Shown here: positions 1 to 11,094 of the stretch, piece by piece | Position numbering within the stretch: position 1 is the stretch's first letter | How the letters are laid out: each line of letters opens with the position of its first letter | Source: Prosapia bicincta | Taxonomy: Eukaryota > Arthropoda > Insecta > Hemiptera > Cercopidae | DNA: 64,000 bases | Direction of reading: 5' to 3' | Assembly (NCBI GenBank): GCA_036971475.1 | Contig: JBAIZL010000001.1 | Coordinates: forward strand, 151,927,544 to 151,991,543 | Notes under the pieces: model-generated | Told to the model about the DNA's origin: nothing | The model's input: the letters and a program-made list of their open reading frames with translations, nothing else | Databases searched by the model: none | Translations under genes and position numbers: made by a program

Positions 1-501
1 ATTTCTGATATTTGAAACGAGTATGAACTTGTAGAATTACATAACAATGACTGAAGGGCGGCTTTCGAATCCGATAGGATGCATATTTTTGAATTGCCCT
101 TTAAGGTAGGTCTATTTACAAAGATAAAATGCAATTAATTCCTACTTATTACTACCTCCCTCAATTTTCTCTGACTGTTAAGGATAATCCTTTAGAACAT
201 TATTTATATTTGATTCCTTTTACTAGAATTCCAAAAACCAAATCAATATTTTTTTCAAACTGCTGTTCAAGTATTATAAATGTAGTACTACTGGACCTCA
301 TTGAGTGTTAGTTTTTTATTTTCTTTATTCAATCGCTAAAATAGTTTGACAGATGAAGATACATGTTAAAATACCTCAGTCTTTATACCTCAGTATTACA
401 CAGATGTACTCAAGTAATGTGTTATTGTTTTCATTTGTTCCAAGATATTATAATCTGTGTAAACTGTCTTCCCTAGCTTAATTTATAAAGTTTCAACTTA
501 C
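1..501. other. intron of the carbonic anhydrase gene, no feature seen
   Basis: AT-rich sequence downstream (minus strand) of exon 3. I found no exon matching the next carbonic anhydrase segment and no recognisable repeat. Confidence 0.5.
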
Positions 502-669
502 CTGTGTGGCCATTATTCTGCAAAGACATGTCCATAGCTACAGTGTCCCAATTTTCTGTTTTTAATGTAGTAGAAGGATTCTTCACCAGACAATTCCGAG
601 TATCAATATTAATAGGACTTTGATTTGCACCAGTACTTTCAGAAAAACTCAACTTCCAAGTTGAAGGAC
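502..669 (-). CDS. carbonic anhydrase exon 3 (QSPINIDT, NNGHT)
   Basis: This 168-base exon has acceptor TTTAAG and donor CAG|GTAAGT. It encodes PSTWKLSFSESTGANQSPIN followed by IDTRNC, and ends in MSLQNNGHT. QSPI and NNGH are among the most conserved strings of alpha-carbonic anhydrases. It enters and leaves in phase 1. The next exon, expected to carry the first zinc-ligand histidines, is not within bases 1-501. Confidence 0.88.
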
Positions 670-3600
670 CTTAAACATAACTTATCCTTAACTATTATTT
701 TATTAAAAATTTGAGCCCCCCCACTTAGGAATGTATTAGGCGGACATCTTCATATGACCCCAAAGAGAATAGGCATGACCTTGAAAACATAATGTTATGA
801 TAATTCCATATATTTTGGACAAAAGCATCTATGTTCCAGGGGGAGAGGAGTAAGGATATATAAACCCAAAATTATTTGCATAAAAAAGTGTAAATTATTC
901 ATCATGTAAGTGATTATTCATGAATTAAATATATGCTGAAATGCCCTCACATGTTTTTTGGTTATTTCTTACTTGATAAAACAAGAAAGAATGAATCATA
1001 AAAACAACACTGTCTACATCACCCACTTTTATAAAAAAATATGGACAATATATTTTTTTAGCAGATGGCAAATTCGACAGTTGTTTACTAATGGATAGGG
1101 CTGATATTAAACATTAAAATTTAGATAACATAAAATAAAATGTATATTATTCTAAAGAAAGAAAGTTGTTGTTTTGTTTAGGTTGGGGACCCTGTCCTGT
1201 ATTTAACCTCAATATTAGTGTCAATAACAAATACAATTTCTGCAATTAGAATTGAACCGACTGCCCTGTTTTTTAATAAATAACATTCTATTGGCGAAGT
1301 TATGTTTAGTTTTGTCAACTATGGAGTGTTAAGTAATGATTTTTTTATTTAGGACATCTGTGATTAATAATTTATCAATTCATATAAAAAGTGACCAAAC
1401 ACCAGAACAATATTTTGAACCTCTTTAAATTCCTTCTATTGGCTCACACTCTCCTGATATATATGTAAGAAAAATATTAAATATAATTTTCTTGTTTTGA
1501 ATTTTGCCGCGTTGCGAGCATCAGCTGTTTGTTATTTTTAGAAAGATTTTCAGCTGTTGATAATTTAGCATTTTTTGTTTGTTGTCAGAAAAGTTGAAAT
1601 ATGGTTGTTACGTGAAATATTGATTTATTAAAAATAATAGATAATATTGAGTGAACGCTGTTGTGACACAATAATATAAACTAAAATAATTAAGAACTTT
1701 AAATGTCGTTTCTCCATTCGCAGGTATTTATATTATAAGTTATACAACATACATGTGGAACATGATAGTTGGAATAAACATACATACTTGTACAGAGAAA
1801 CTCAGTTGTGGTCTTTATTTTAATTGATGCTGCAAATAATAAAATACCATTATATATATCTGGTACAAAATTTCAATCTTTAATAAAATATGTGTTTATC
1901 TATCCAATTAAGTTCAAATGTATTTTTTTAACCTATAGTGGATAACACTTGATGTTAATAAAGTTTTTTCAAATATTTATTCAATAATTAAATTATAAAA
2001 ATTTGGGGGTCTATCCGAATTCTAACTGTGAACCTTCATGTTCACAGTGTAAGATGCTTTGGCACTGCGGCAACTTTCCAATGCCAAGAAATTAATTTCT
2101 CAGACATATATACATTTTTTCCTCCATTTGTTTGTCGTCGGAATCTCCATTGTACAACCTTAAACTGTTGCCATGGTTACCACAGAATATCATAAATAGT
2201 GCTGTGGGTTAAAAATGAATGAACCGAGTTTAATAAACAAACAAACTGGAAATAAACAAACAATGATAATTTTTTTCTTTCTTGACCTCAGGAGGAATTT
2301 ATTATTTTTTTAAAATGTTTATATTACTTGTTTTAAAATCAAAGCCAATATGAAAGAGATTGTTCTTAGGAACTGGAAAATGCAGAAGCACTATTTATTT
2401 CAGGTACTGGTTCATGTTGTAATATTGAACTTGACAAAAATACTATCAATAGAAAATGTTTTAGAGACTTCAGTTAATGATGGATCTTTTATAAACAGGC
2501 ATTCTCTGATTCCAAAAAAAAATAATCCTAGAAAATAGTTTGGTTGCAGATGATCAATACAAATTTCCTCAAGAATTCAGAAACTGGAAGTTTCAAAAAA
2601 AAAAAATCATTTAATGAATTTAGTTGGTTGGCAATACTCAGAGAAAACGTAATGTCCTTTTTGTAAATATGGTATTATATTCATGAAAGATTTTGATGTA
2701 GGTAAAAAACATTATATAACATTATTTTCCATTGTGAAGTCTACATGTATTATGGTATTTTAATTTTTGTATTAATTAATAATAAATTGTTTATAAGTTA
2801 ATAATATTGTTTATATATAATTTTCATAAATTGTACAGTAGTTGTTTCTCCATTTAGTTATTCATGTGCCGTTTGTACTGCACTGTTTATTTCTCTATAT
2901 TAATATACTCGTACATTTATGATTTCAGAGTGATTTTATGTAATTTAATTTTGAAAGATCTGTTCTTATTTGTTTTGAAAAGTTTAGTGTCACTTGAAGT
3001 TTCAAAGTGTAGCAAGATCTCCAAATCTCAAAAGAAACGACATGATTTAAGTCTTAAAGAAAAACTTGATCTAGAAATATCAATACAGAAAATTACCAAA
3101 ATCGAGTCAACGAAACATTGCATCTCAACTTGGTGTTTCTCAACCTCTCTTATGTAAAATTTTGAAGAACAGAGACTCCATCTTGTCATTATCGAAATGT
3201 AAAGCAAATGTTGACTGCAGAAGAAATCCCCAAGTTGAATCAGCTTAGAAATTATGGTTTAAAAATGTTCACACACAAAAATACTCGAGTTGATGGCGAT
3301 TAATGGGCTAGAAGGCGAGGATCTTGAAAAAAATATATGAAAACAGGATTTTAAAGCCACAGATGGATGGTTCAATCGATAGAAGAAAAGATAAAACATT
3401 GTTTAGAAGAAAACATGTGGTGAAAAAAAGATGTGGATTTTACTGCAGCTGAGGACTGGTTACAGTATAAATGGTTACAACAAAATTTTTGGCTGAGTAT
3501 CATCCTAGCTGTGTATACAACGCATATCAAAGAGGACTTTATTATCATACTTTATCCAAATATACTTATGTATTCAAAAATGAAAATGCTAGTGACTGTA

Positions 3601-4880
3601 AAATATGTAAACAATGTATAACTTTTTTGTGTTGTGTAACATCGTTGGACAAAAAGAAAAACTCTTAATAATCAAGAAATCTAAAAAAATGGAATATGAG
3701 CCTGGAACGCAGCATTTTCGTTCTAATAGACAACTATACTGCACATAACAACATAAGCACTATGCTAAAATATATCAATTGTTTACCTTCTGACCAATAC
3801 TACATCACTTATTCAGCCATGTGACCAAGGCATAATTAAAAATCTGAAAGATTTGCCTTGGTCAACGGGAGATGCATGCTAGAAAAATAGAAAATTTGGA
3901 TGAATTTAAAATCCTTACCTAAAATGGATTGGTCAAAAAAACATCTTGACTCGATACTATCTTTCTTATAGCAAAATCTTGTAATTAAGTTTCTGGAAAA
4001 ACTGTGGAAAATTGCTTTAGAAAAGGTGGGTTTTTATTAAAGATAATCAAGAGCAAGCTTCATCTGAGTCAGAAGAGAACTAGAAGCCTTTTGATTTGTC
4101 TTTAAAAGAACACAATGATTGGGTGGAAGTTGAGGATAGCTTTAAAACAGTAGCAAGAATGACTGAAAACGACATTTGTAAGGAAGCTGATTCAACATCA
4201 AAGGCTACTGAAAAGGAAGATACCGATGATAGTGACAAATATATACCAAAAAGATCTAAGCAGGAAGTTCACTAAGCTCTTGAGATTCTATGGCAGTTTG
4301 TATTAAAAAAGCAAAAATTTCAACATACGTTATGAATATGAAGAATTTATCAACATTATTTTACTAAAAAATTAGAGACAATCTCATATTGAGGAATTCT
4401 TTGTGAAAAATTCAATAAATTTAAAAGTGTGAATAAAATCAAAGTGTTTTATGATGAAGTTTTATACTTATATTAATACGTTTTTTTCAAATTGTGCTAG
4501 ATTCAATTATAGTTTAAAAACATCTACAATGGAATAGAATAATCTGACGTTAAGTATGCCGCAAAATATAACAAGTAGAAGAGCTAGTTACAAAAGTTGA
4601 CTACAGTGCATAAAACTGTCTGGAGTTGCAAATTTGATAATTAATCATGCATGATTTTCATGTGCCTGAATTACATTGTAGTTGTAGTGTTATAGAATTA
4701 AAATTACTAACTGTAATGCCTACATATCATTCAGTAAACATTTGTAATCGTAATACAGGGAGTTCAATGCAGTACTTCACATTGTGATCAGTTAGTTATT
4801 GTTATCGTTTGGTTATTTCTACCAAATTTGCTTCTGACAATATGATTACAATAAGCAGTGGCTACTTTATACGAAAAAAA

Positions 4881-4913
<33 letters not shown>

Positions 4914-5131
4914 GAAGTTAATATATTACTATGTAAGTAATTTTATCCACCATTAAGTGCAATAATTTTACCTTGAGTGATGAGGCACCTTTCGGTCAAT
5001 TGACCGAAAGGTGCCTCATCACTCAAGGTAAAATTATTGCACTTAATGGTGGATAAAATTACTTACATAGTAATATATTAACTTCATAAAGTCAGTGCAA
5101 CGGAAAAACAATGGATAACGTTAAATATCAA

Positions 5132-5213
<82 letters not shown>

Positions 5214-8200
5214 TGTATATACATATACGCCAAATAAAAGAATCCTTTTTTGCCTTATACTATTAGAATATTTTAAAAATTAACCTTGCTATTGTTAAAT
5301 ACATACAATTGATAATCCCTTAATAACCTAAACTGCAATTTATTCTTCTAGGTTTTTTTGTCCTATGTCTTTTTGATTTGGTTTTTAGAAATAAATGGAA
5401 GACAGTTTGATAACTTGCTTCAGCTTAAATTGAAGTAAATTTTATAAAAAATTATAGAGAGATAATGTTTTTAACTGAACTTGCCAGTTGGAAACATTGA
5501 TAATGATTGTTGAATATAATCGAAGTCACATCTAAGAACTTGTAATAACAAGATAATTTATTTAGTCTTTTAAAAAAGTTTCAAAAATGATTATTTTATA
5601 TACATATACAATATACAAACACATTGTTTTGAGTATATAAGCTTTACTAATTTTTAACACTTTTGCATAGTAATTACATAATTTATATAAACTTACCATT
5701 ATGAGAAGAATATCCATAAATAGGCTCACTTAAATATCTATTTTTCCAAATATTGTGATTTTTAATAAAATCTTTAATTGGGTTCCAAGGGCAATCCAAA
5801 ATTTCCAGGCTAAGAAATACTAAAACAGACAGTAATATAAGAGTTTTAAATTGAGACAATATTCCTTCACAAAATATTTGTGTACAAAAAATAATAATTT
5901 TTTAGTGACCTAAGCAGATATTTTAGCCATTATGTTTATATTTCTTATGTTGTTTTAAGCATCTTGATTTCACTGATTAAATCATAAGTAATTATTTTGT
6001 AACTGTTTTTATTTTTGGTAGCTTTAATTCTTATGAATTAAAGTTGATTTTAAATATTGCAGTTTATAGTTACATATTTAGAAGATGACCTGCAAAATCT
6101 TATTAAATTAAGATGTAAGGGATTTGTGTGCTGGTTAAATAATTACTGTCTTAAATCTTCAATTAAAACAAATCAAACATATTTTATTTAGCAAAAAAAT
6201 TATAAAATTACAAACCAAAATACATATTTCTGAAACATTGCGTTAGTTACTGATTTGTGAATATTTAACAATTTACTTATTTATGTAGAAATTTATATAT
6301 TAATAAATCAATGGCTGAAATGACTCTGTTTTTGAGTTTGCTTGCTTGCTCTTTTCATAATTAATTCTTACAATTTAAACTGAAAACAAATGCACCAAAT
6401 AATGCACAAATTACATTTAAATACGCATTGAAAAATTTAAAGTTTATGAATTTTGTACTAAACTGTTTATGCATTTAAATTTTGTGATAGTTCACCAAAG
6501 TTTGAATTTGTTCACTTAGCTGTTTTAACAAAGTGTAGCCTCGCATCCCTCTATTGGAAAAATCCTCAAAATATTCGCTTGGTCATGATTTTGAAAAGGC
6601 TTCAGTAACTCCCGGTTCCATCTTCGTTCTTGGAGACGTGCGCTGTCTTCTACCTTCTGATTACAAGAAATTAAAAATGACTGTTACATTAAAAATTTAA
6701 AATAAAACATTTCCTCGCTCTTGGAGACAACCGTTGCCTTCTACATCCTGATTTCAAGAGAGTTAACTATGGCTAGCAAGCAAGCGCTCTAATTATCGTA
6801 CATCGATTTCCGCGCATACTTTGGTTTCAAATTATTCCAACAGAGACCACTACCAACCAGAGATTTGATTTATTTCTAACAAATCACAATTTTTTGATTT
6901 AGCTCTATTATTGTTACATTTTTTAATACATTCTCGTTCGTTTTCTGAAATTTCCTATATAACACCATCTAAAATGTGTTACAATTTGACTTTAACACTT
7001 GTAATATTTACAAATATGAGTTACGGTCTGAGTTGACAATGGGGTACATCTCCCAAAACGGCCGCCCTCAACAAATATAAGTAGGGGCTACTATAGGCAA
7101 GTTTGTATATATTTACAAGTGTTTTAGTGAAAACTAGTAGCTCATTTGAAGATGGAATCAACAAATATAATTATTTGAAGAACTAAGTTACAACTATTAA
7201 CTTACTATGCATCATAGTAATAGTTTTCACTTAGTTCTTTAAATAATTACTTATGATATAAAAATAATTTCACTATTAATCTTTCTTATTTATTAATTCA
7301 CTTGGTGAAATCACTACCTACTGATAGTTTTCAATAGACGAATTTTGCACTTGTTCAGTAGAATTGCTCAATGCAGTAATAATGAGAAATATCAGTAAAT
7401 ATTATTTACTTTTTTCCTTAGTGAATTAATAAATAAGTATTATTCAGAATCCTCTATAAGTTTTAATTTGTCTTAGTTTGTACTTTTCATTTCTAGCTGG
7501 CGCTTTTAAAATCTTAATTATCAAAAACTGAGTGGAAAATTAAATAAAATAATAAATTTATTAAAAACCACTTTTTATAAACTAATTTACAGTAAGAATT
7601 TACTTTATTAAGTAAACTTTAAAAATTCTATTACTCAAAAGAGTTTCTACGAGGTCCGAAAAATACGCGGACTGAGGTCATAAAAAAAAGTACTTTATTT
7701 GGAAGTTACACGTCTGGGTTTCCTTCAAAGTACTCTCCTCCCCAACACACACACTTATCTCAATGGTGTTTACACTTGTTAAAATAGTCCTGGTACGCTT
7801 CTTTTGTGATGGCTTTCAGTTCCTTCGTCGCATTTGCCTTAATCTCCGAAATCGTTTCAAATCTTCTTCCTTTGAGGGTTTTTTGAGTTTTGGGAATAAG
7901 AAAAAGTCACAAGGAGCGAGGTCAGGTGAGTAGGGTGGGTGGGAAAGAACAGTTTGGCCAAAAACTCATGAGTTCTGAGTGCTGAGTGAGCTGGAGCGTT
8001 GTCGTGATGGAAAAACTGGTTATCACTTCTCCACAGTTCTGGGCTTTTGCGTCGGACGGCGTCCCTCAGGCGTTTCAGTACTTCAATGTAGGTAATCTGG
8101 TTGACTGTAGAGCCTTCAGGGAGGTACTCGTAGTGAACAACACCCTTAGCATAAAAAAAAACTGTCAGGATCACCTTCACATTCGACCGAACTTGGCGAG

Positions 8201-9186
8201 CTTTTTTGGGTCTTGGGGACGTTTGACTCACCCATTGGGATGATTGGACCTTCGTTTCAATGTCATAACCATACACCCATGATTCATCACCGGTTATAAT
8301 TCTTGACAAAAAGTTCTCATCTTCATTTGAACGATCAAGCAGTTCTCGAAAAACCCTGACGCGATTGGCTCTTTGGTCGTCGGTCATCAGGTATGGCACA
8401 AATTTCGCAGCGACGAGGTGCATTTTCAATTTTTCGGTCAAAATCTCTTAACAAGATCTAACTGATATCCCACTCTCTTCTTAAAGTTCCTTAATGGTCA
8501 GATGTCGATTTTCACGCACCAGGGTGTTGATTTTACAAATACTATATTTTTTAATTTGATGTAGAAGGAAATATGAAAGTATTTTTTATATATTGACATA
8601 AATTGTAAGGCTCATTTTGTTCATTTTTATCTCTGCTATCACACTGAAAAGTTTGTTTATAGGAACTGCTGTTGAAATCTGACAAATAGCGTCTTAAACA
8701 AGATAAAAACCTTATTGCTCTTTGTTGCGATTAAAACTTTAAATGTTTTTTTCTAAAAATAATTACAAGGTAAAATTAAAGTTCATATTCATTAGTTATT
8801 CTAAATAAATATGTGAAGGTGAGAGGTGGGAGGAATTACTGGGGCCGAAGGATTGGGGCACAAATCATTATTAGGGCGTCGGCATCAGTAGTGGTATAAT
8901 CTGCACCGATGCTTTTTCTATGTTTTGACAAACCATATTATCTTTCTTCATTCATCTGATTTGATTAACTTTACTATCATTTATTAATATCGCATTCCAA
9001 TTGATAATATTTGTATCACATTACTATAGTTTTACTGCATACTCTCTCACTAGCTATCTTGGAACTTTAAATAACACACTGTACTGAAAAAATGAAATTA
9101 ACATAATACTTACTTAACAGTATGAAAAAAAATAGTAATAGCAAGACGGTAGAGTCATCCAAAAAATCTTTTATCACCTCACCCAT
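502..9186 (-). CDS. alpha-carbonic anhydrase, 5' half of a split gene (3 exons; continues past left edge)
   Basis: Alpha-carbonic anhydrases hydrate CO2 to bicarbonate with an active-site zinc. Joining 9186..9114, 5819..5697 and 669..502 on the minus strand gives one open frame of 121 codons plus one base; both junctions are phase 1. Family signatures appear in order: YGYSSHNGPSTW (the usual WGYSxxNGPxxW), QSPINIDT, and LQNNGHT. The three zinc histidines normally follow the last of these and would lie in exons off the left edge, so catalytic competence cannot be judged and a carbonic-anhydrase-related protein remains possible. The N-terminus has a short polar stretch and then about 18 hydrophobic residues, suggesting a signal peptide or type II anchor. 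Introns hold a Tigger relic, a palindrome and a mariner. The family call is strong; enzyme activity is inferred. Confidence 0.85.
670..2989. other. carbonic anhydrase intron 2, left part, no feature recognised
   Basis: AT-rich intron sequence with short A and T runs. The short open frames here (for example 2350-2538) have no recognisable motif. No terminal inverted repeats or tandem arrays stood out. Confidence 0.5.
2990..4330 (+). pseudogene. decayed pogo/Tigger-type DNA transposase
   Basis: A plus-strand transposase broken by many stops and frameshifts. Readable pieces come in the order expected for Tigger/pogo. There is a CENP-B-type helix-turn-helix (KKRHDLSLKEKLDL near 3040, then QLGVSQPLLCKILKN near 3130), a second DNA-binding part (DGWFNR near 3365, DFTAAEDWLQ near 3435), and DDE-domain remnants: VYNAYQRGLYYHTL near 3520 (family NADETGLYYR), LIDNYTAHNN near 3730, and QPCDQGIIKNLK near 3815. 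A C-terminal acidic tail follows near 4150-4260. The first catalytic D has been replaced (YQRG for DETG). It is an old insertion in carbonic anhydrase intron 2. I could not fix its terminal repeats with confidence. Confidence 0.8.
4331..4879. other. intron sequence, no feature recognised
   Basis: AT-rich sequence between the Tigger relic and the poly(A)/(TA)n tract. It may include the Tigger 3' end: near 4600 there is GACTACAGTG, which could pair with ACAGTAGTTG near 2835, but the match is short. Confidence 0.35.
4875..4912. repeat. poly(A) then (TA)n tract
   Basis: About 24 A residues followed by TATA repeats. It directly abuts the palindrome that begins at 4911. Confidence 0.95.
4911..5134. 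repeat. PLE-leader palindrome inserted in (TA)n, copy 1
   Basis: An almost perfect palindrome with arms 4911-4999 and 5000-5088, centred on CGGTCAATTGACCG. To the right it continues without a partner through a segment that reads ATGGATAACGTTAAATAT and ends at ATCAAGAA against (TA)n. The same sequence with the same two junctions recurs at 62534-62767. A related leader precedes the PLE remnant at 62768-63890. Read outwards from the centre, each arm shows GACCGAAAGG, then TGCC, then TCATCACTCAAGG. This matches the 3' half of a hammerhead core (stem II, GAA, a very short stem III). Confidence 0.85.
5134..5214. repeat. (TA)n microsatellite
   Basis: About 80 bp of TA dinucleotides directly abutting the palindrome. 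Confidence 0.97.
5215..5696. other. intron 2, right end, no feature recognised
   Basis: AT-rich intron sequence leading to the donor of carbonic anhydrase exon 2; nothing else recognised. Confidence 0.45.
5697..5819 (-). CDS. carbonic anhydrase exon 2 (YGYSSHNG)
   Basis: This 123-base exon has a TCTGTTTTAG acceptor and a GTAAGT donor. Two bases complete a codon from exon 1, 40 codons follow, and one G remains. It ends in IYGYSSHN, and its last G joins GT of exon 3 to make the glycine of NGPSTW. That spliced signature is the main proof of the gene model. The segment before it, including CPWNPIKDFIKNH, has no motif I recognise and may be a stalk between the membrane segment and the catalytic domain. 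Confidence 0.8.
5820..7019. other. carbonic anhydrase intron 1, with a ~55-bp direct duplication
   Basis: AT-rich intron. The only structure seen is a diverged direct repeat of about 55 bp (6622-6680 and 6713-6770). Both copies run from CTTGGAGAC through CTTCTAC and TCCTGATT-like sequence to AAG and AG, with starts 91 bp apart. This part is less AT-rich than its surroundings. No coding frame is recognised. Confidence 0.5.
7020..7445. repeat. foldback/MITE-like repeat, shared with 27005-27148
   Basis: Bases 7020-7160 resemble 27005-27148 (both contain GTCTGAGTTGA, ACATCTC, and AACTAGTAGCTCA- or ACTACTAGCTCA-like strings in order). Two inverted repeats follow. One has arms 7168-7200 and 7218-7249, sharing AAGAACTAAGT. 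The other has arms near 7280-7305 and 7420-7440, built on TTATTTATTAATTCAC. Taken together this looks like a composite non-autonomous element. Its class is unknown. Confidence 0.55.
7650..8535 (-). pseudogene. 5'-truncated mariner transposon with broken transposase
   Basis: Mariner moves by cut-and-paste at TA sites. On the minus strand the remnant starts inside the N-terminal helix-turn-helix (VRENRHLTIKEL) and runs through RIITGDESWVYGYD (first catalytic D), SSQWVSQTSPRPKKARQVRS, and FHHDNAPAHSALRTHEFLAK (second D). It then shifts frame near 7940 and continues as YSPDLAPCDFFLFPKLKK (third D). Two stops interrupt the N-terminal part. The 3' terminal repeat begins with TACGAGGTCCG at 7648. 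The 5' end is missing: about 885 bp remain of a usual ~1.3 kb. It sits in carbonic anhydrase intron 1. Confidence 0.92.
8536..9113. other. carbonic anhydrase intron 1, right end, no feature recognised
   Basis: AT-rich intron sequence. A short GC-richer patch (8815-8920) shows no frame or repeat that I can identify. Confidence 0.45.
9114..9186 (-). CDS. carbonic anhydrase exon 1 (start codon, hydrophobic N-terminus)
   Basis: The first coding exon has ATG at 9186 and encodes 24 codons plus one base. The polar start MGEVIKDFLDDST is followed by a run of L and F residues that continues into exon 2. The donor is GTAAGT (minus strand 9113-9108). Seven bases upstream of the ATG lies TTTGTTTCAG, a good acceptor, so the start codon is probably in the second transcribed exon after a 5' UTR intron. 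It was chosen because its phase (one base left over) fits exon 2 exactly. It is less certain than exons 2 and 3, because no family motif lies in it. Confidence 0.65.
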
Positions 9187-9290
9187 TCTGCTGAAACAAA
9201 TTACAAACAATGTTTATTAACCCCCAATAGATACTCACATCAGCAGTATATCAGTATATAAGTTAATAAAACAAGTACATTTTATTTTAT

Positions 9291-9500
9291 TTAATGAAAT
9301 AAAGACTTGTCAAACTTATAGTTTAAGTAATTTTTTTTAAAAATAAATCTACTGAGGCATAATTTCCCAATACCCTTAAGCCTAAGCTGTACAAGATGAA
9401 CAATAACACCTACAGAATCATCATTCATTAAACTGAAATATTCGTCTGAAAAGACATAAGGTAGCCATTCATCACTAGAATCAAGCTTAATCCAACACAC
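9291..9500 (-). CDS. unrecognised 69-residue open frame
   Basis: The frame reads CWIKLDSSDEWLPYVFSDEY, then FSLMNDDSVGVIVHLVQLRL and a K-rich tail. Its composition is more protein-like than most spurious frames here. I recognise no family, however, and it has no paired splice signals that would link it to the carbonic anhydrase gene just downstream. It could be a fragment of a gene or a transposon. Confidence 0.2.
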   Translation of the reverse strand: MCWIKLDSSDEWLPYVFSDEYFSLMNDDSVGVIVHLVQLRLKGIGKLCLSRFIFKKNYLNYKFDKSLFH

Positions 9501-9519
9501 AAATTATGAAACTAAGGAC

Positions 9520-10790
9520 AAAGATGTAACCAATCAAATTAACACAAACAATGGACTTAAAACTACCATCGACATCAAGCATGAAAGACACTACCTTTAT
9601 GAAAGACATGAAAACACATAAAAAACACTACCTGCATATACCAAAAATACCTTTCCTTCAAGCTCTTCCAAAAATTAACTAAACAATATCCCTATTTGAC
9701 AATTATAAACAACCAGAATATCTCAATAGGTAAACCAACAAATCACATGAACAAAATAATAAAATAAATCATGGATTTCAAAAAAAAAAAAAAAACAGGA
9801 AAAACAGATATACACAAAATACAATACATAAATATACTGCCAAACTAACACTCATCTCATTTGAGGAAACGTATATACATATAGGAACGTGTTATCAATA
9901 TTCACTTAACAAAACTCCTTAACATTCTGAAATCCAGATTAATGTACAATGCTACCACTACCCACCTTAATAACATCTTTCAAACCATTACAAAATAAAA
10001 TTATTTAATCTTTTATACAAATTACACTCCCAATTAGATGGCCTAACAATGTGTAGTCCATCAGTAACATCCAGTAAAAGTTCTCCAAGCAAATTGAAAA
10101 AACAGATTCTCTCAAATAATATTCGCTCACACAAAATTATTTACTGACGTAGATATGCCGATGACATCATAAAAACTAATATTAATTATTATTAATATTG
10201 GTAATTATTGCATATCAGTAATTATCAATGCAAAAAACTTTTATCACACATGAACAAAATACACCTCTATGAAAGCTCTGTTTCACCTTGACCTCACTAC
10301 AGCAAAAAGCTTACTCCAAACACATTTATACTAACATTTATAGATTTTCAACAATGACAGACACATCTATCAACAGTACTATAAACCACTCATTTCAATA
10401 TACACATGCTGCCTTTTGGTGCACCTCTGTAGTCTAAATAGAAAAAATACCAATATCCAATGAAAACAAGAACAAAAAATCAACACAATTAAATACTTAG
10501 TACACAGAAGTACATAAAGTAACAAAATAATTGCTAACCGATATCACAAAATACAAGAAATAAGAAAAACAACAGAAGAAGATAGAAAAGGAATTCATCG
10601 CTTTAACAAACACAAACATAAACCTTCATATAAACTACTATTATATAAACTAAACAACAATGCAAAAGTATTCCAAGAACCAGGTATATAAAACTAAACT
10701 GTACTGACTCTAGCAAATTGTATATTGGGACAACAGGTAGCAACTTTCATAGCCAACCTGAACAAAGACTATGGATATATTGAGGCTATA
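9520..10790 (+). pseudogene. Penelope-like element (PLE), decayed RT and GIY-YIG endonuclease
   Basis: PLEs are retroelements whose single ORF joins a reverse transcriptase to a C-terminal GIY-YIG endonuclease. This plus-strand copy has many stops. Readable landmarks, in order, are QLDGLTMCSPSV near 10033 (family QLDGLAMGSPVS), RRYADDIIKTN at about 10148-10180 (RT catalytic motif, normally YVDD), INSTINHSFQYTHAAF near 10370 (family SNHPIQHKHAAF), and GIYKTKLY followed by KLYIGTTGSNFHSQ near 10685-10755 (endonuclease). The order and spacing fit the family well. Confidence 0.82.
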
Positions 10791-11075
10791 GAGGGGTTCA
10801 GAGTTAAATCAGTGACTAAAATAGTAGTGTGATGTTATGACACTCTACTGTGTCCTGTAATTTTTGGGGTGAGCTCACTGCTTAAATGTTTTTGCTATAA
10901 GTAGCACAGTTTTTCATCATAACAGTCAAAGCTAATAGTTTTTTTTTTGTATAGATTTTTGCTTGTGCAAAAACCACCTTGTCCACCTTGAGTGGTGGAA
11001 TTTGGCCTTGATTTTTTTAAGTATCATAAGATAAGAATAATAAATACACAAAAACCTCTTAACCACAAACTTTCT
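10791..11075. other. spacer between a PLE and the minisatellite
   Basis: No recognisable coding or repeat structure. Confidence 0.4.
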
Positions 11076-11094
11076 TTATTTTACCCTTATGTAC

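Noticed and set aside
4911..5134. CRISPR-like or regulatory inverted repeat
   Set aside because: A single palindrome without regularly spaced repeats, in a eukaryotic context; better explained as a PLE-derived unit.
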